NCBI GenBank assembly: GCA_025455065.1
Contig: JALONG010000004.1
Coordinates: forward strand, 1 to 64,000
Length of the DNA: 64,000 bases
Direction of reading: 5' to 3'
Source: Candidatus Kapaibacterium sp.
Lineage (GTDB): Bacteria; Bacteroidota; Ignavibacteria; Kapaibacteriales; UBA4661
Position 1 is the stretch's first letter; every line of letters starts with the position of its first letter. This document shows, piece by piece, positions 32,178 to 40,040 of the stretch. The translations under genes were made by a program, and so were the position numbers. The notes beneath the pieces were generated by a model. It ran no database searches and was not told the origin of the DNA. It was given only the letters and a program-made list of their open reading frames with translations.

Positions 32178-33770
32178 ATGACAGTTCATTCTCGACAATT
32201 CTCATGGAAGCGTGTATTGAAGAGCTTTGCAGCGAGTTTTGCTCTAGCCGCTTTTGCCTTTGCCTCTCAGTCATGCAGCCCTGTTTTTTCACCGACAACA
32301 CCCGGCACCGGTTCACTGGGAATGCTGGCAAGCGGCGACGGTACGCCCATTCGCTACGTGGCACTTGGAAACAGCCTCACAGCAGGCTTCCAATCCGGCG
32401 CAGTCGTTGCAAGCGAGACGCAGTACGCTTACCCAACAATGATGGCAGTTCAAATGGGCTTGCCCTTTGGCGATGAGCCGGGGCAGTATCAATACATGAA
32501 ATTTCCGGCAAATGGCGGTATCGGCTCACGCAACCGCATCACGTCCTTTGACGCGACGGGAACGCCACAATTTGCGGGCGTTGCGCTTTCGACCGCACCT
32601 GAAAATGCTACGCTGGCGCGTCCGTACAACAATCTCGGCATTCCGGGCGCTCTTTTGCGTGATATGAACCCGCCTGTGGGCGACCCGCTTTATGACCGCC
32701 GTTTTGCACCTGCAACCGGAAACCCGCTTTTCAACCCGTTTTTCGGTGCTGTCTTGCGGAATCCTGCGGCACTGGGCAGAACGTGTGTGGATCAAGCGGC
32801 ACGGCTCAATCCGAATTTGGTAACGATTTTTATCGGTAATAACGATGTGCTTGGGTATGCAAGTTCCGGCGGCACAGCAGGCACAAACTTCGTAACGCAA
32901 GCAACAATGCCGACTGCACCTCCCGCACCCACAGAAACACCTGTGTTTACGGCACAGTTTAACGCGCTTATGGATTCGTGCGTACGCCGTATGCCCAATG
33001 CACGGTTTGTTGTCAGCAATATTCCCGATGTCTTGGCTGCACCGTATTTCACGACTGCCGGACCGCAATTACGCGCAGGGCTTGTTGCTACGCTGAATAA
33101 CACGGCTATTGTTCCGGCGCAACTTGCAGGTTTGATTCGGATGTTCTTGCCGAATTTCCCCAACGGCATTCCCGTACAAAGTTCTGCTGCACCAGGCGGA
33201 ATCAAGCCCCTAGCAGCAGGAGATCTTTTTGTCCTTACTTCTCCCGCAGGCGCTACGGCATACGTTCAACGTCTGCTCGGCATTTTCGGAATGCTTGCAC
33301 CACAAATTGTTGCAAATCCCGCTATGGCTCCGGCACTTGTACAACAAGCTCTTGCGCAAAATCCTATGCCAAACGCTTTGGTGTTAGACGAAGCCGAACA
33401 AGCTCGTGTGCGCACCTCTGTAATGGAATTTAACCAAGCCATTGCGGCAGCCGTCGCACGGCACACCGCAAACAACCGTGCTGTGCTGTTCAACGCTAAT
33501 ACGCTTGTTGAGAGCATTCGCACCAATGGCTATCCGTTCCAAGGACAAGGCGCAATTCCCGGCACTAACAACGTCGTCGGTAACGTACTGCGTTTTGATT
33601 TTGTTTCGGGCGGATTTTTCAGTTTGGACGGCGTACACCCCTCATCACGCGGCTACGGTGCTGTGGCGAATGAGATGCTCAAACTCATCAACTCCACATA
33701 CAGCGCCAACATCCCGCTTATTCCAATCATTGACCTTCCCGGTCTGCCGATTGGACAAAATGCGTTTTAA
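32178..33770 (+). CDS. SGNH/GDSL-hydrolase lipoprotein
   Basis: 530 residues from the ATG at 32178, preceded by TTAGGAG. A signal peptide with a lipobox-like ASQSC (Cys about residue 33) predicts lipidation. The SGNH blocks are present: block I ALGNSLTAG with the nucleophile Ser, block III IFIGNNDVLG and block V DGVHPSSRGY with the Asp and His. The insert between I and V is long, with many Pro/Ala-rich segments. An esterase or lipase role at the cell surface is inferred. It shares an operon with the FadL gene and ends at the terminator 33786-33844. Confidence 0.85.
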   Translation: MTVHSRQFSWKRVLKSFAASFALAAFAFASQSCSPVFSPTTPGTGSLGMLASGDGTPIRYVALGNSLTAGFQSGAVVASETQYAYPTMMAVQMGLPFGDEPGQYQYMKFPANGGIGSRNRITSFDATGTPQFAGVALSTAPENATLARPYNNLGIPGALLRDMNPPVGDPLYDRRFAPATGNPLFNPFFGAVLRNPAALGRTCVDQAARLNPNLVTIFIGNNDVLGYASSGGTAGTNFVTQATMPTAPPAPTETPVFTAQFNALMDSCVRRMPNARFVVSNIPDVLAAPYFTTAGPQLRAGLVATLNNTAIVPAQLAGLIRMFLPNFPNGIPVQSSAAPGGIKPLAAGDLFVLTSPAGATAYVQRLLGIFGMLAPQIVANPAMAPALVQQALAQNPMPNALVLDEAEQARVRTSVMEFNQAIAAAVARHTANNRAVLFNANTLVESIRTNGYPFQGQGAIPGTNNVVGNVLRFDFVSGGFFSLDGVHPSSRGYGAVANEMLKLINSTYSANIPLIPIIDLPGLPIGQNAF

Positions 33771-33785
33771 GGTTTGGTAAACAAT

Positions 33786-33844
33786 AATACTCTGTACTCT
33801 GAAAGCCTCATGAATACTGCTTTTAGGTACAGAGTATTTTTTTG
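33786..33844 (+). terminator. Rho-independent terminator
   Basis: AATACTCTGTAC pairs with GTACAGAGTATT and is followed by a long T run. Confidence 0.85.
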
Positions 33845-33870
33845 GTAGCCACAATATTCACAACGAAGGC

Positions 33871-34935
33871 ATGACAAATTCTCTTTTGCTATTTCTTATT
33901 ACGCTGCGCTGGCGAGCATTGGTGCGCAGTTTGCGATATTTGGTCAAACGTGATGCTTTCGGGATATTCTTGGTCATGGCTCTGTGCCTTGTGTTTGGGG
34001 TAATCGTTGCAAAAAATATCCACCGAGAAATCAGCGTTGTTTTTATTATCACGCTCCACGGCGCACTGCTGAGTTTTCTTCACAGCCTGCGCAAAGACGC
34101 ACCATTCCTTGCGTGGTTGGGTGTTCCGCCCCGAAAAGTTTTTTGTGTGGAATATAGCATCCTTGCTGTTCCCGGCATAATCGCACTCTTGTTTACGCCA
34201 TTTCCTTGGCTATTCGTGCTACCACTCCTGATTTCATGCGCCTTTGCTGTTATTTTGCCCGAACAGTTTTCCTCAATCTTCAGGCTACACCAATCTTCAG
34301 CCGCACAAGGGCAAAAAATATCCTTTCAACACCTCACAAAGCAAGGTTTTATCACATTCTTGCCGAGTATGGCGTTTGAGTGGCAGGGAGGCTTGCGGCA
34401 GCGAAAGGTTATGGTGGGAATACTCTGGATAGGCTCATTATTGCTGGCTTGGCAGCCGTTTTTGCTGAGTGTGCTTCTTGTGATTTTAGCGCTGGTTCCG
34501 GTGGAATTTTACGGCATAGGCGAACATCGCACCATGCTTCAAGCGCTCTGTATCTCGCCTTCGCAGTTTCTTCGGCTCAAAATCAAGCAAGGCTTTCTGG
34601 GGTATTCGTTTCTGCTCACACCGCTTGTTTGCTTGGGTATGGGTGTGTACTTGGTAAAGAATGTCGCAACAATTCACATTTCACAGCAAGTATTATTCAT
34701 CATTGCCGCCTTCGGTGCTTCGTGCCTTGTTTGCTTGATTCTTTCCGCATTATGTGTTTTGGCGAAATATGCGTTTTATGCGGAAGGATTACCGTTTTCA
34801 TTTGCCGTTTCGACGGTTGTCGTCCTATCGCTTTTAACGCTTTGGCATCCGTTTATTTCTATTATCGGACTTGGCACAAGTTTTTCGATACTCACTTCAA
34901 AAGCGCATAAACGCTTACGTTTGCTCGGTTCATAA
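33871..34935 (+). CDS. ABC-transporter permease-like membrane protein
   Basis: 354 residues with about eight hydrophobic segments and few charged loops. It has no recognised catalytic motif. Its stop lies 24 bases from the start of an ABC ATPase (34960), which implies that it is the membrane partner in a two-gene exporter. The substrate is unknown. No periplasmic or outer-membrane partner is next to it. Confidence 0.65.
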   Translation: MTNSLLLFLITLRWRALVRSLRYLVKRDAFGIFLVMALCLVFGVIVAKNIHREISVVFIITLHGALLSFLHSLRKDAPFLAWLGVPPRKVFCVEYSILAVPGIIALLFTPFPWLFVLPLLISCAFAVILPEQFSSIFRLHQSSAAQGQKISFQHLTKQGFITFLPSMAFEWQGGLRQRKVMVGILWIGSLLLAWQPFLLSVLLVILALVPVEFYGIGEHRTMLQALCISPSQFLRLKIKQGFLGYSFLLTPLVCLGMGVYLVKNVATIHISQQVLFIIAAFGASCLVCLILSALCVLAKYAFYAEGLPFSFAVSTVVVLSLLTLWHPFISIIGLGTSFSILTSKAHKRLRLLGS

Positions 34936-34959
34936 CACTCTCACCTTGTTTTTTTTGCT

Positions 34960-35655
34960 ATGCTTCAACTCAACAACTGCTCTATTGCTTACGGCGACAG
35001 CTATATTTTCAGCGACCTGTCCTTGCAATTCAGTGTTGGTGAGGTTCACGGAATCATCGGCAGTAATGGAGCGGGAAAAACAACACTCTTCAAAGCGCTT
35101 GCTCACAGGCTTCCTTTGCGCACAGGAACAATCACGTTGAACGGGGAGGCGCTTCAAACCAATGATGTTGCGCTCTTGGATATTGATCCTTTTTTCTATC
35201 CGCGCATTACGGGAAGCGAGTATTTGCGGCTGTTTTCGTTCAAAAACCCGCAGTTTGACGGTGAGGAATGGAATCGTGTTTTTCAGTTACCGCTTCAAGA
35301 CGAGATTTTGAGTTATTCGGCAGGAATGAAGAAAAAGTTGGCACTCATGGGAATTATCGGTTTGAAGCCGCGTCTGATGCTGCTCGACGAACCGCTCAAC
35401 AGCTTGGATTTTGACACAAGCTATATTCTTATGGACACGCTACAAATCCTCGCCAAGCACGGAACGACAGTACTTCTCAGTTCGCACATCGTCGAGCCAC
35501 TTTTGCCGCAATGCGAAAGTATCACGTGGCTTGCGGGAAGGCAGGATATACGCCGCTTTACTCAGGATGAATTTTCAACGCTTTCCGAGCATCTTCGCCC
35601 ACACGAACACGAGGCTCAAAAAGCGCTTGTGGAGCGGCTTTTGAGCAAAGGCTAA
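34960..35655 (+). CDS. ABC transporter ATP-binding protein
   Basis: 231 residues. Walker A is GSNGAGKTT (about residue 35), the signature is LSYSAGMKKKLALMG, Walker B is LMLLDEPLNSLD and the switch His is in LLSSHIVEPL. The signature SAGMKKKL is of the type seen in ATPases of multi-TM exporter systems (bacitracin/Na-exporter-like). It would power the preceding membrane protein in the cytosolic face of the inner membrane. Converges with the OmpA gene, with stop codons about 20 bases apart. Confidence 0.92.
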   Translation: MLQLNNCSIAYGDSYIFSDLSLQFSVGEVHGIIGSNGAGKTTLFKALAHRLPLRTGTITLNGEALQTNDVALLDIDPFFYPRITGSEYLRLFSFKNPQFDGEEWNRVFQLPLQDEILSYSAGMKKKLALMGIIGLKPRLMLLDEPLNSLDFDTSYILMDTLQILAKHGTTVLLSSHIVEPLLPQCESITWLAGRQDIRRFTQDEFSTLSEHLRPHEHEAQKALVERLLSKG

Positions 35656-35675
35656 AGAGTTAATTTGCCGCCGCA

Positions 35676-37838
35676 CTAATTCCCCGCCTCCTGTACTTCC
35701 AAGCGCACAGCGCGGTTGAAAAATCGCCCTTCGGGAAGCGTCGCATCGTTTTTCATAATCGAAATGAGGCGTTCTTGCGTTTCTTTGGAATACTGTAACC
35801 GTGCGTTATTCACACCCAATTTTTGCGTAAAAGCAAGCACCCGCGCCGTGTTTGAGACCGATTCCAGAGCAACGACTGTTTGCTGCGTGAAACGTGATTT
35901 AAGCGTTTGTAGTATTTGTTCCGTTTGTGCATCGTTGTCAATGTACCCCAGCGTGTAGGTGTTTATGCGCTTGTCAGGCGTTTTGTCGCGTTTTTTGTCG
36001 GCAAAACGGCGCACTTCCACCGGAATCGAAACAATCGGCGCATCTGCTTCGCGGTTGTCCACGTCCGTTGCTGCCAAGCGTATATCCATGCTTCCGGGCG
36101 AAAGCGGGATATTGCGCTGGTCTGCGTCTATGTTCCACACATACCGCTCAGGGTACGTGTTTGCGCCAATGGCAGAGTGCAACGTCCGTTCTTCGCGCCC
36201 TTCAAAACTGATAATGTCCAGCGACCATTGTTTTAAGCCGGGTCCGGTTGCGATGTTGAGTCCGAATACGACCGTCGGCGGATTGACAGTAAACTGCGTT
36301 ACCGAAAGCGACACAGGAGCAAGGATTTCCGGCGTTGTCGAACTGAGTTCTACACGGCGATTTTCCGCAAGTGCTTCTTCACTTGTGAGGTTTGATGAGG
36401 CTTGCGAAGGTTTTTCCGGTAAGTCGCGCTTTTGAATCACGATGCGCTTTGCGGGAATTTTCCACACATCTTGCAAATAATCGCTCACCGCTTGCGCTCG
36501 CTGCTCGGAAAGGCGCTGATTTCCTTGCTCTGCGGCAGTATTGCTGTTGCAGCCCGTGACAAACAATACCGCAGCCGGATTCAATTCCATACGCTTTCCG
36601 ACGATATTCAGCAGCGAATAATACATATCAATCGGCTTTTGGCGTTCAAACGATTCAACGCGGAAATTCAGACGCTCATTCGCGGTAAGGCGCTTGTAAC
36701 GACCGGGCAGGACGGAAGAATTTTCATTAAAAAAGATGTACGGCAGCAGTTGAACGCTTTTCTCGCCGCTAAATTCCTCAACGCGCACAATAGGATTCAA
36801 AATCTCGGTTTTTCCGTCCGCCAAAATACCTTTCACATCGGCAAACTTCACCGAAATCCCCGACACCCGCAATTCACGGAGTTCCGCTTGAATTTTCCTG
36901 CGTTCTTGCGCAATTTCTTTTTCGAGCGTTTGCAATTTTTTCAGTTGATATGTCTCAGCATTAAAGCGGGCTGCACGGGCGGGATACCACCGAAGGGCGA
37001 TATTTGCTTGCAGATTGTCAATTTGCCACGTGGCATTGCGGTCTTTTTCGGTGTACCAAATCGCAACGTCCGTCAAACCTCGCGCTACAAAGACTTCGGG
37101 CGCAATGGTGAGTGATTGTGCGGCGTTCATGGGAAGTTCGTAACCGATACCCGCCATAAGCGCAAGATTCAAATTCGCCACACCAAGTGCGCGAACAATC
37201 GGAATTTCTCCGAACCGTTCATTGCGTGTACGAAAAAGCCCTGATTCCAAGCCGTCTTCAAAGCGCCCGTAACTCGGCTCCAAAAGCCGCTCGACTTGAT
37301 AATACTGTTTCCAAAAGATGAGATTTGCCCGCGCACCCAGAAAAATGTTGAGGTTTTGAATGGGCGAAAGCGTGAGAAACAGTTGCAATCCTGCCGATGC
37401 GATATTCGCATCCATAGTGCGCTGAAATTTTCCAATATCCGAAGCCCCGCTCATTGTGCCAACAGGTACAAATTCAGGTGTTGCGCGTAGCTGGTGAAAT
37501 TGCTGAATCACGTTTGCCCGTGCGTCCAGATGCAGCCAAGGCAGCAAGGGAAATTCCGCCATCAAACCCGCTGTACCGCCCAAACCATCGCCTTCGGTGA
37601 ACGGCGTTTTGTTTCCGCTTAAATCGAACAACTCAAAAAAGTTCACCCGCGCCCGTGTGTATGCGCCACCCACGTAAGCACCAAAGCGAAAATCCATGCG
37701 CTCGTCAGGCTGCGCCGTTGTTGTCGAATCGGGCATTTCTCTCCCCGAAGCTGTATAAACACTGCTCACCGTCAAAAAAAGTGCGCAAAGCGGCATCAAT
37801 ACACGATGTGCGGTGCGTAAAAATGGTGCTTGGTACAT
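35676..37838 (-). CDS. Large OmpA-family outer-membrane protein
   Basis: 720 residues. A signal peptide (to about residue 32) is followed by a barrel-like region (about 40-300), a short coiled helical linker (QLKKLQTLEKEIAQERRKIQ, cut at 20) and an OmpA peptidoglycan-binding domain near 400-490 (ILFVTGCNSNTAAEQG-type text, RLSEQRAQAVSDYL, NRRVELSS). A further 230 residues follow, rich in beta structure and ending with a degenerate OmpA-like end (FNRAVRLEVQEAGN). Two OmpA-like units in one chain is unusual. It should tie outer membrane and wall. Downstream of the convergent ABC transporter. Confidence 0.82.
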   Translation of the reverse strand: MYQAPFLRTAHRVLMPLCALFLTVSSVYTASGREMPDSTTTAQPDERMDFRFGAYVGGAYTRARVNFFELFDLSGNKTPFTEGDGLGGTAGLMAEFPLLPWLHLDARANVIQQFHQLRATPEFVPVGTMSGASDIGKFQRTMDANIASAGLQLFLTLSPIQNLNIFLGARANLIFWKQYYQVERLLEPSYGRFEDGLESGLFRTRNERFGEIPIVRALGVANLNLALMAGIGYELPMNAAQSLTIAPEVFVARGLTDVAIWYTEKDRNATWQIDNLQANIALRWYPARAARFNAETYQLKKLQTLEKEIAQERRKIQAELRELRVSGISVKFADVKGILADGKTEILNPIVRVEEFSGEKSVQLLPYIFFNENSSVLPGRYKRLTANERLNFRVESFERQKPIDMYYSLLNIVGKRMELNPAAVLFVTGCNSNTAAEQGNQRLSEQRAQAVSDYLQDVWKIPAKRIVIQKRDLPEKPSQASSNLTSEEALAENRRVELSSTTPEILAPVSLSVTQFTVNPPTVVFGLNIATGPGLKQWSLDIISFEGREERTLHSAIGANTYPERYVWNIDADQRNIPLSPGSMDIRLAATDVDNREADAPIVSIPVEVRRFADKKRDKTPDKRINTYTLGYIDNDAQTEQILQTLKSRFTQQTVVALESVSNTARVLAFTQKLGVNNARLQYSKETQERLISIMKNDATLPEGRFFNRAVRLEVQEAGN

Positions 37839-37931
37839 ACTATTTGTGAGAAACGGTGAAGAAGAGATTTGAGTATTGAGGCAATAATGCGCTTTGCAGC
37901 GTTAATGCGAATTAAATGTTCAGAATATTTT

Positions 37932-38048
37932 GACACGGATTTAACAGATTACACGGACTACACGGAAGCAAAGAGTGTTTCAGAATAATATTCGTTATTG
38001 TCGGTCAAATACTCCAAAAAAATCCGTGTAATCTGTGTAACCCGTGTC
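37932..38048. mobile_element. Inverted-repeat element, GACACGGAT type (copy 1)
   Basis: The left arm at 37932-37956 (GACACGGATTTAACAGATTACACGG cut to key GACACGGATT/CAGATTACACGG) matches the complement of 38024-38048 at 22 of 25 positions. The 117-base unit has no gene. A diverged relative lies at 43359-43479. Confidence 0.65.
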
Positions 38049-38085
38049 TAAATTCGTTATCAGAGCGAACCTTCAATTCGCATCG

Positions 38086-39318
38086 TTACTCAGGAAAGGA
38101 AATTTTCCCCATCGAAATTGTCGGAACACCTTCACGACCGCCAAATTTCGTGCGTCCGCCGACGAGTGTTTCATTGGCAAGAACGGCAAAAAGAACGGCT
38201 TCTTTCGCATCACCCGGGATGTTCAGTTCATCCGTTGTGCTGAAGCGCATGGTGGGCAGATATTCCTTGAGTGCAGCCACCAGCGCTGGGTTGTGCGCTC
38301 CGCCGCCGCTCATATAGACCGTAAAATTTTCCCCTTTCGGAAACGACCGCTTAATCGCATCGGTAACGGTTTCGGCGCTGAAACGCACAAGCGTCGCCAT
38401 GACATCTTCCGCAGGCATGGCGCTTAAAAACACGCGGTGTTCCTGCGCAACTTGGTCTAAATACGCCATATTGAAGAGTTCCGGACCGGTTGTTTTCGGA
38501 AAAGGGGCATCAAAGAACGGGTGGTCTTTCAGCGCACGGAGCAGATGCTCGCTGAAGCGCCCCGCGAGAGCAATAGAGCCATTTGTGTCGAATGCCTTAC
38601 CGTACATTCGCCGTGCGTAAGCATCCAACATCGTATTGCCCGGACCGGTATCAGTCGTAAAAACAGCGCTTGCATCCAACGAAGCGGGAAGATAGGTAAA
38701 ATTTGCAATACCGCCAAGATTCAGCATAATGCGGTTTTCCGTGCGGGCGGAAAACATGAAATAATCCCCATACACAGCCAATGGTGCGCCTTCGCCGCCT
38801 GCTGCGACGTGTTTTTGTCGAAAATCACTAAGCGTGATAATGCTGCTTGTTACCGCAACGTGGTCACCGTCACCGATTTGCAGCGTTCCATTCGGAAAAC
38901 CGCCTTCAGGGAATGGATGCGGCTTGTGGAGCGACTTGGGAGCGTGCATAACCGTCTGCCCGTGCGAAGCGATACAATCAACCTCATCGGCTTCAATTCC
39001 CCATTCTTTCAGGCTATCTGCGACCATCTGCCCGTGAAGCCTACCAATCCAAGCGTTGAGCAATGTCAGATATTGAAAATCTACCTGCTCTTTGGCAAAC
39101 ACCGCACGAATCGCGTTTTTTATCTCGTCAGAATACGAAACCGTTGTAAAGCGCTCCACCGCGACTTTCGTATCGCCGCCAGAGCCGGAAATACGGCACA
39201 ATGCAATGTCCAAACCGTCCAGTGATGTACCGCTCATAAGCCCGATAATACGCCGTTCCTGCTTTTGTGCGCTTGCTAAGAGGGATTCGAGATTTGTGCT
39301 GAGTTCTGCTTTCATCAT
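38086..39318 (-). CDS. anmK: Anhydro-N-acetylmuramic acid kinase
   Basis: 410 residues, the family's usual length is about 370-390. The signature GLMSGTSLDGLDIAL lies near residue 26, followed by the phosphate-binding DTGPGNTMLDAY and a C-terminal GGGAHNPALVAAL. It phosphorylates and opens 1,6-anhydro-MurNAc from wall recycling in the cytosol. The spacer upstream of the start carries four 11-base repeats (39331-39373). The neighbour upstream is a small membrane protein of unknown role. Confidence 0.92.
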   Translation of the reverse strand: MMKAELSTNLESLLASAQKQERRIIGLMSGTSLDGLDIALCRISGSGGDTKVAVERFTTVSYSDEIKNAIRAVFAKEQVDFQYLTLLNAWIGRLHGQMVADSLKEWGIEADEVDCIASHGQTVMHAPKSLHKPHPFPEGGFPNGTLQIGDGDHVAVTSSIITLSDFRQKHVAAGGEGAPLAVYGDYFMFSARTENRIMLNLGGIANFTYLPASLDASAVFTTDTGPGNTMLDAYARRMYGKAFDTNGSIALAGRFSEHLLRALKDHPFFDAPFPKTTGPELFNMAYLDQVAQEHRVFLSAMPAEDVMATLVRFSAETVTDAIKRSFPKGENFTVYMSGGGAHNPALVAALKEYLPTMRFSTTDELNIPGDAKEAVLFAVLANETLVGGRTKFGGREGVPTISMGKISFPE

Positions 39319-39330
39319 GGTATCAAAATG

Positions 39331-39373
39331 TTGTATCAGAATTGTATCAGAATTGTATCAGGATTGTATCAAG
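39331..39373. repeat. 11-bp tandem repeat upstream of anmK
   Basis: Units of ATTGTATCAGA are repeated four times (last two end GG and AAG), with a further degenerate unit overlapping the anmK start. The 11-base period is about one helical turn. Confidence 0.75.
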
Positions 39374-39378
39374 ATGTG

Positions 39379-39786
39379 TTATGGCATTGTGAACCGTTGA
39401 GCAAATTTCCATCCCGCAAACACCGCAGGAATGAAGGTGACAAGCCCCAAAACAATAAACCAGATGGCGTGTGGAAGCATGACAAAATTAACAATTGCGG
39501 CAGCCGTCAAAAGACCGCCAATGATTGCCGGAACAGTATTCGTGCGGGCTTTGGCGATGAATTGTGCAATCGCTCCTGCTTCCAACGAACCCAAGAGCCA
39601 ACCGCCCCAAACCAGCAAATATGCGGCTATCGGCTGTGAATCCATGTATGCTTTCATGGCTTCTTTGTTGGTCAATTCTAAATCTGCCGGAAACGGGAAC
39701 AGTTGATGTCCCAAAGATTCCACAAGCAGAAATGTCGCGGAAGCGGCAATAAATCCTGCAATGACGGCTAATATGGTGCGTACCAT
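39379..39786 (-). CDS. Small conserved-looking membrane protein
   Basis: 135 residues, with four hydrophobic segments: ILAVIAGFIAASATFLLVES, IAAYLLVWGGWLLGSLEAG, IIGGLLTAAAIVNFVMLP and AIWFIVLGLVTFIPAVFAG. Acidic/His loop text (ESLGHQLFPFPADLE) follows the first. It resembles short four-helix proteins of unknown function; I do not recognise a named family. It is upstream of anmK on the same strand. Confidence 0.6.
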   Translation of the reverse strand: MVRTILAVIAGFIAASATFLLVESLGHQLFPFPADLELTNKEAMKAYMDSQPIAAYLLVWGGWLLGSLEAGAIAQFIAKARTNTVPAIIGGLLTAAAIVNFVMLPHAIWFIVLGLVTFIPAVFAGWKFAQRFTMP

Positions 39787-39834
39787 AATCGTTCTCCCTG
39801 CTATAAGGAATGAGCAAAAAATAAGTGGACAATC

Positions 39835-39969
39835 TTCCGTAGCGCAGATATTCTTGTCTGTGTCCCCAACGCCGATAGGCGTATTTATCGAAAGCAGCGT
39901 AAAGATTGGCTTAAAAGATTATTCGCTTCGCTCATTTTGGACACAGACAAGAATGTCTGTGCCACGAAG
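39835..39969. mobile_element. REPIN-like inverted-repeat element (copy 1)
   Basis: Left end GTAGCGCAGATATTCTTGTC and right end, read as complement, GTGGCACAGACATTCTTGTC: both begin GTAG or GTGG and then a palindrome (CAGACA-TTCT-TGTCTG). The two ends are inverted around a centre that holds ACGCC-gata-GGCGT and ATTCGCTTCGCTCATTT. The layout matches REP doublets (REPINs). A near-identical copy lies at 48301-48437. Confidence 0.75.
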
Positions 39970-40040
39970 GAAAGTTTACCTACTTATTTTTCGTTCAATC
40001 CTAACGTGAATAAAAATTGCCTTAATGGATGATAGTGTTC

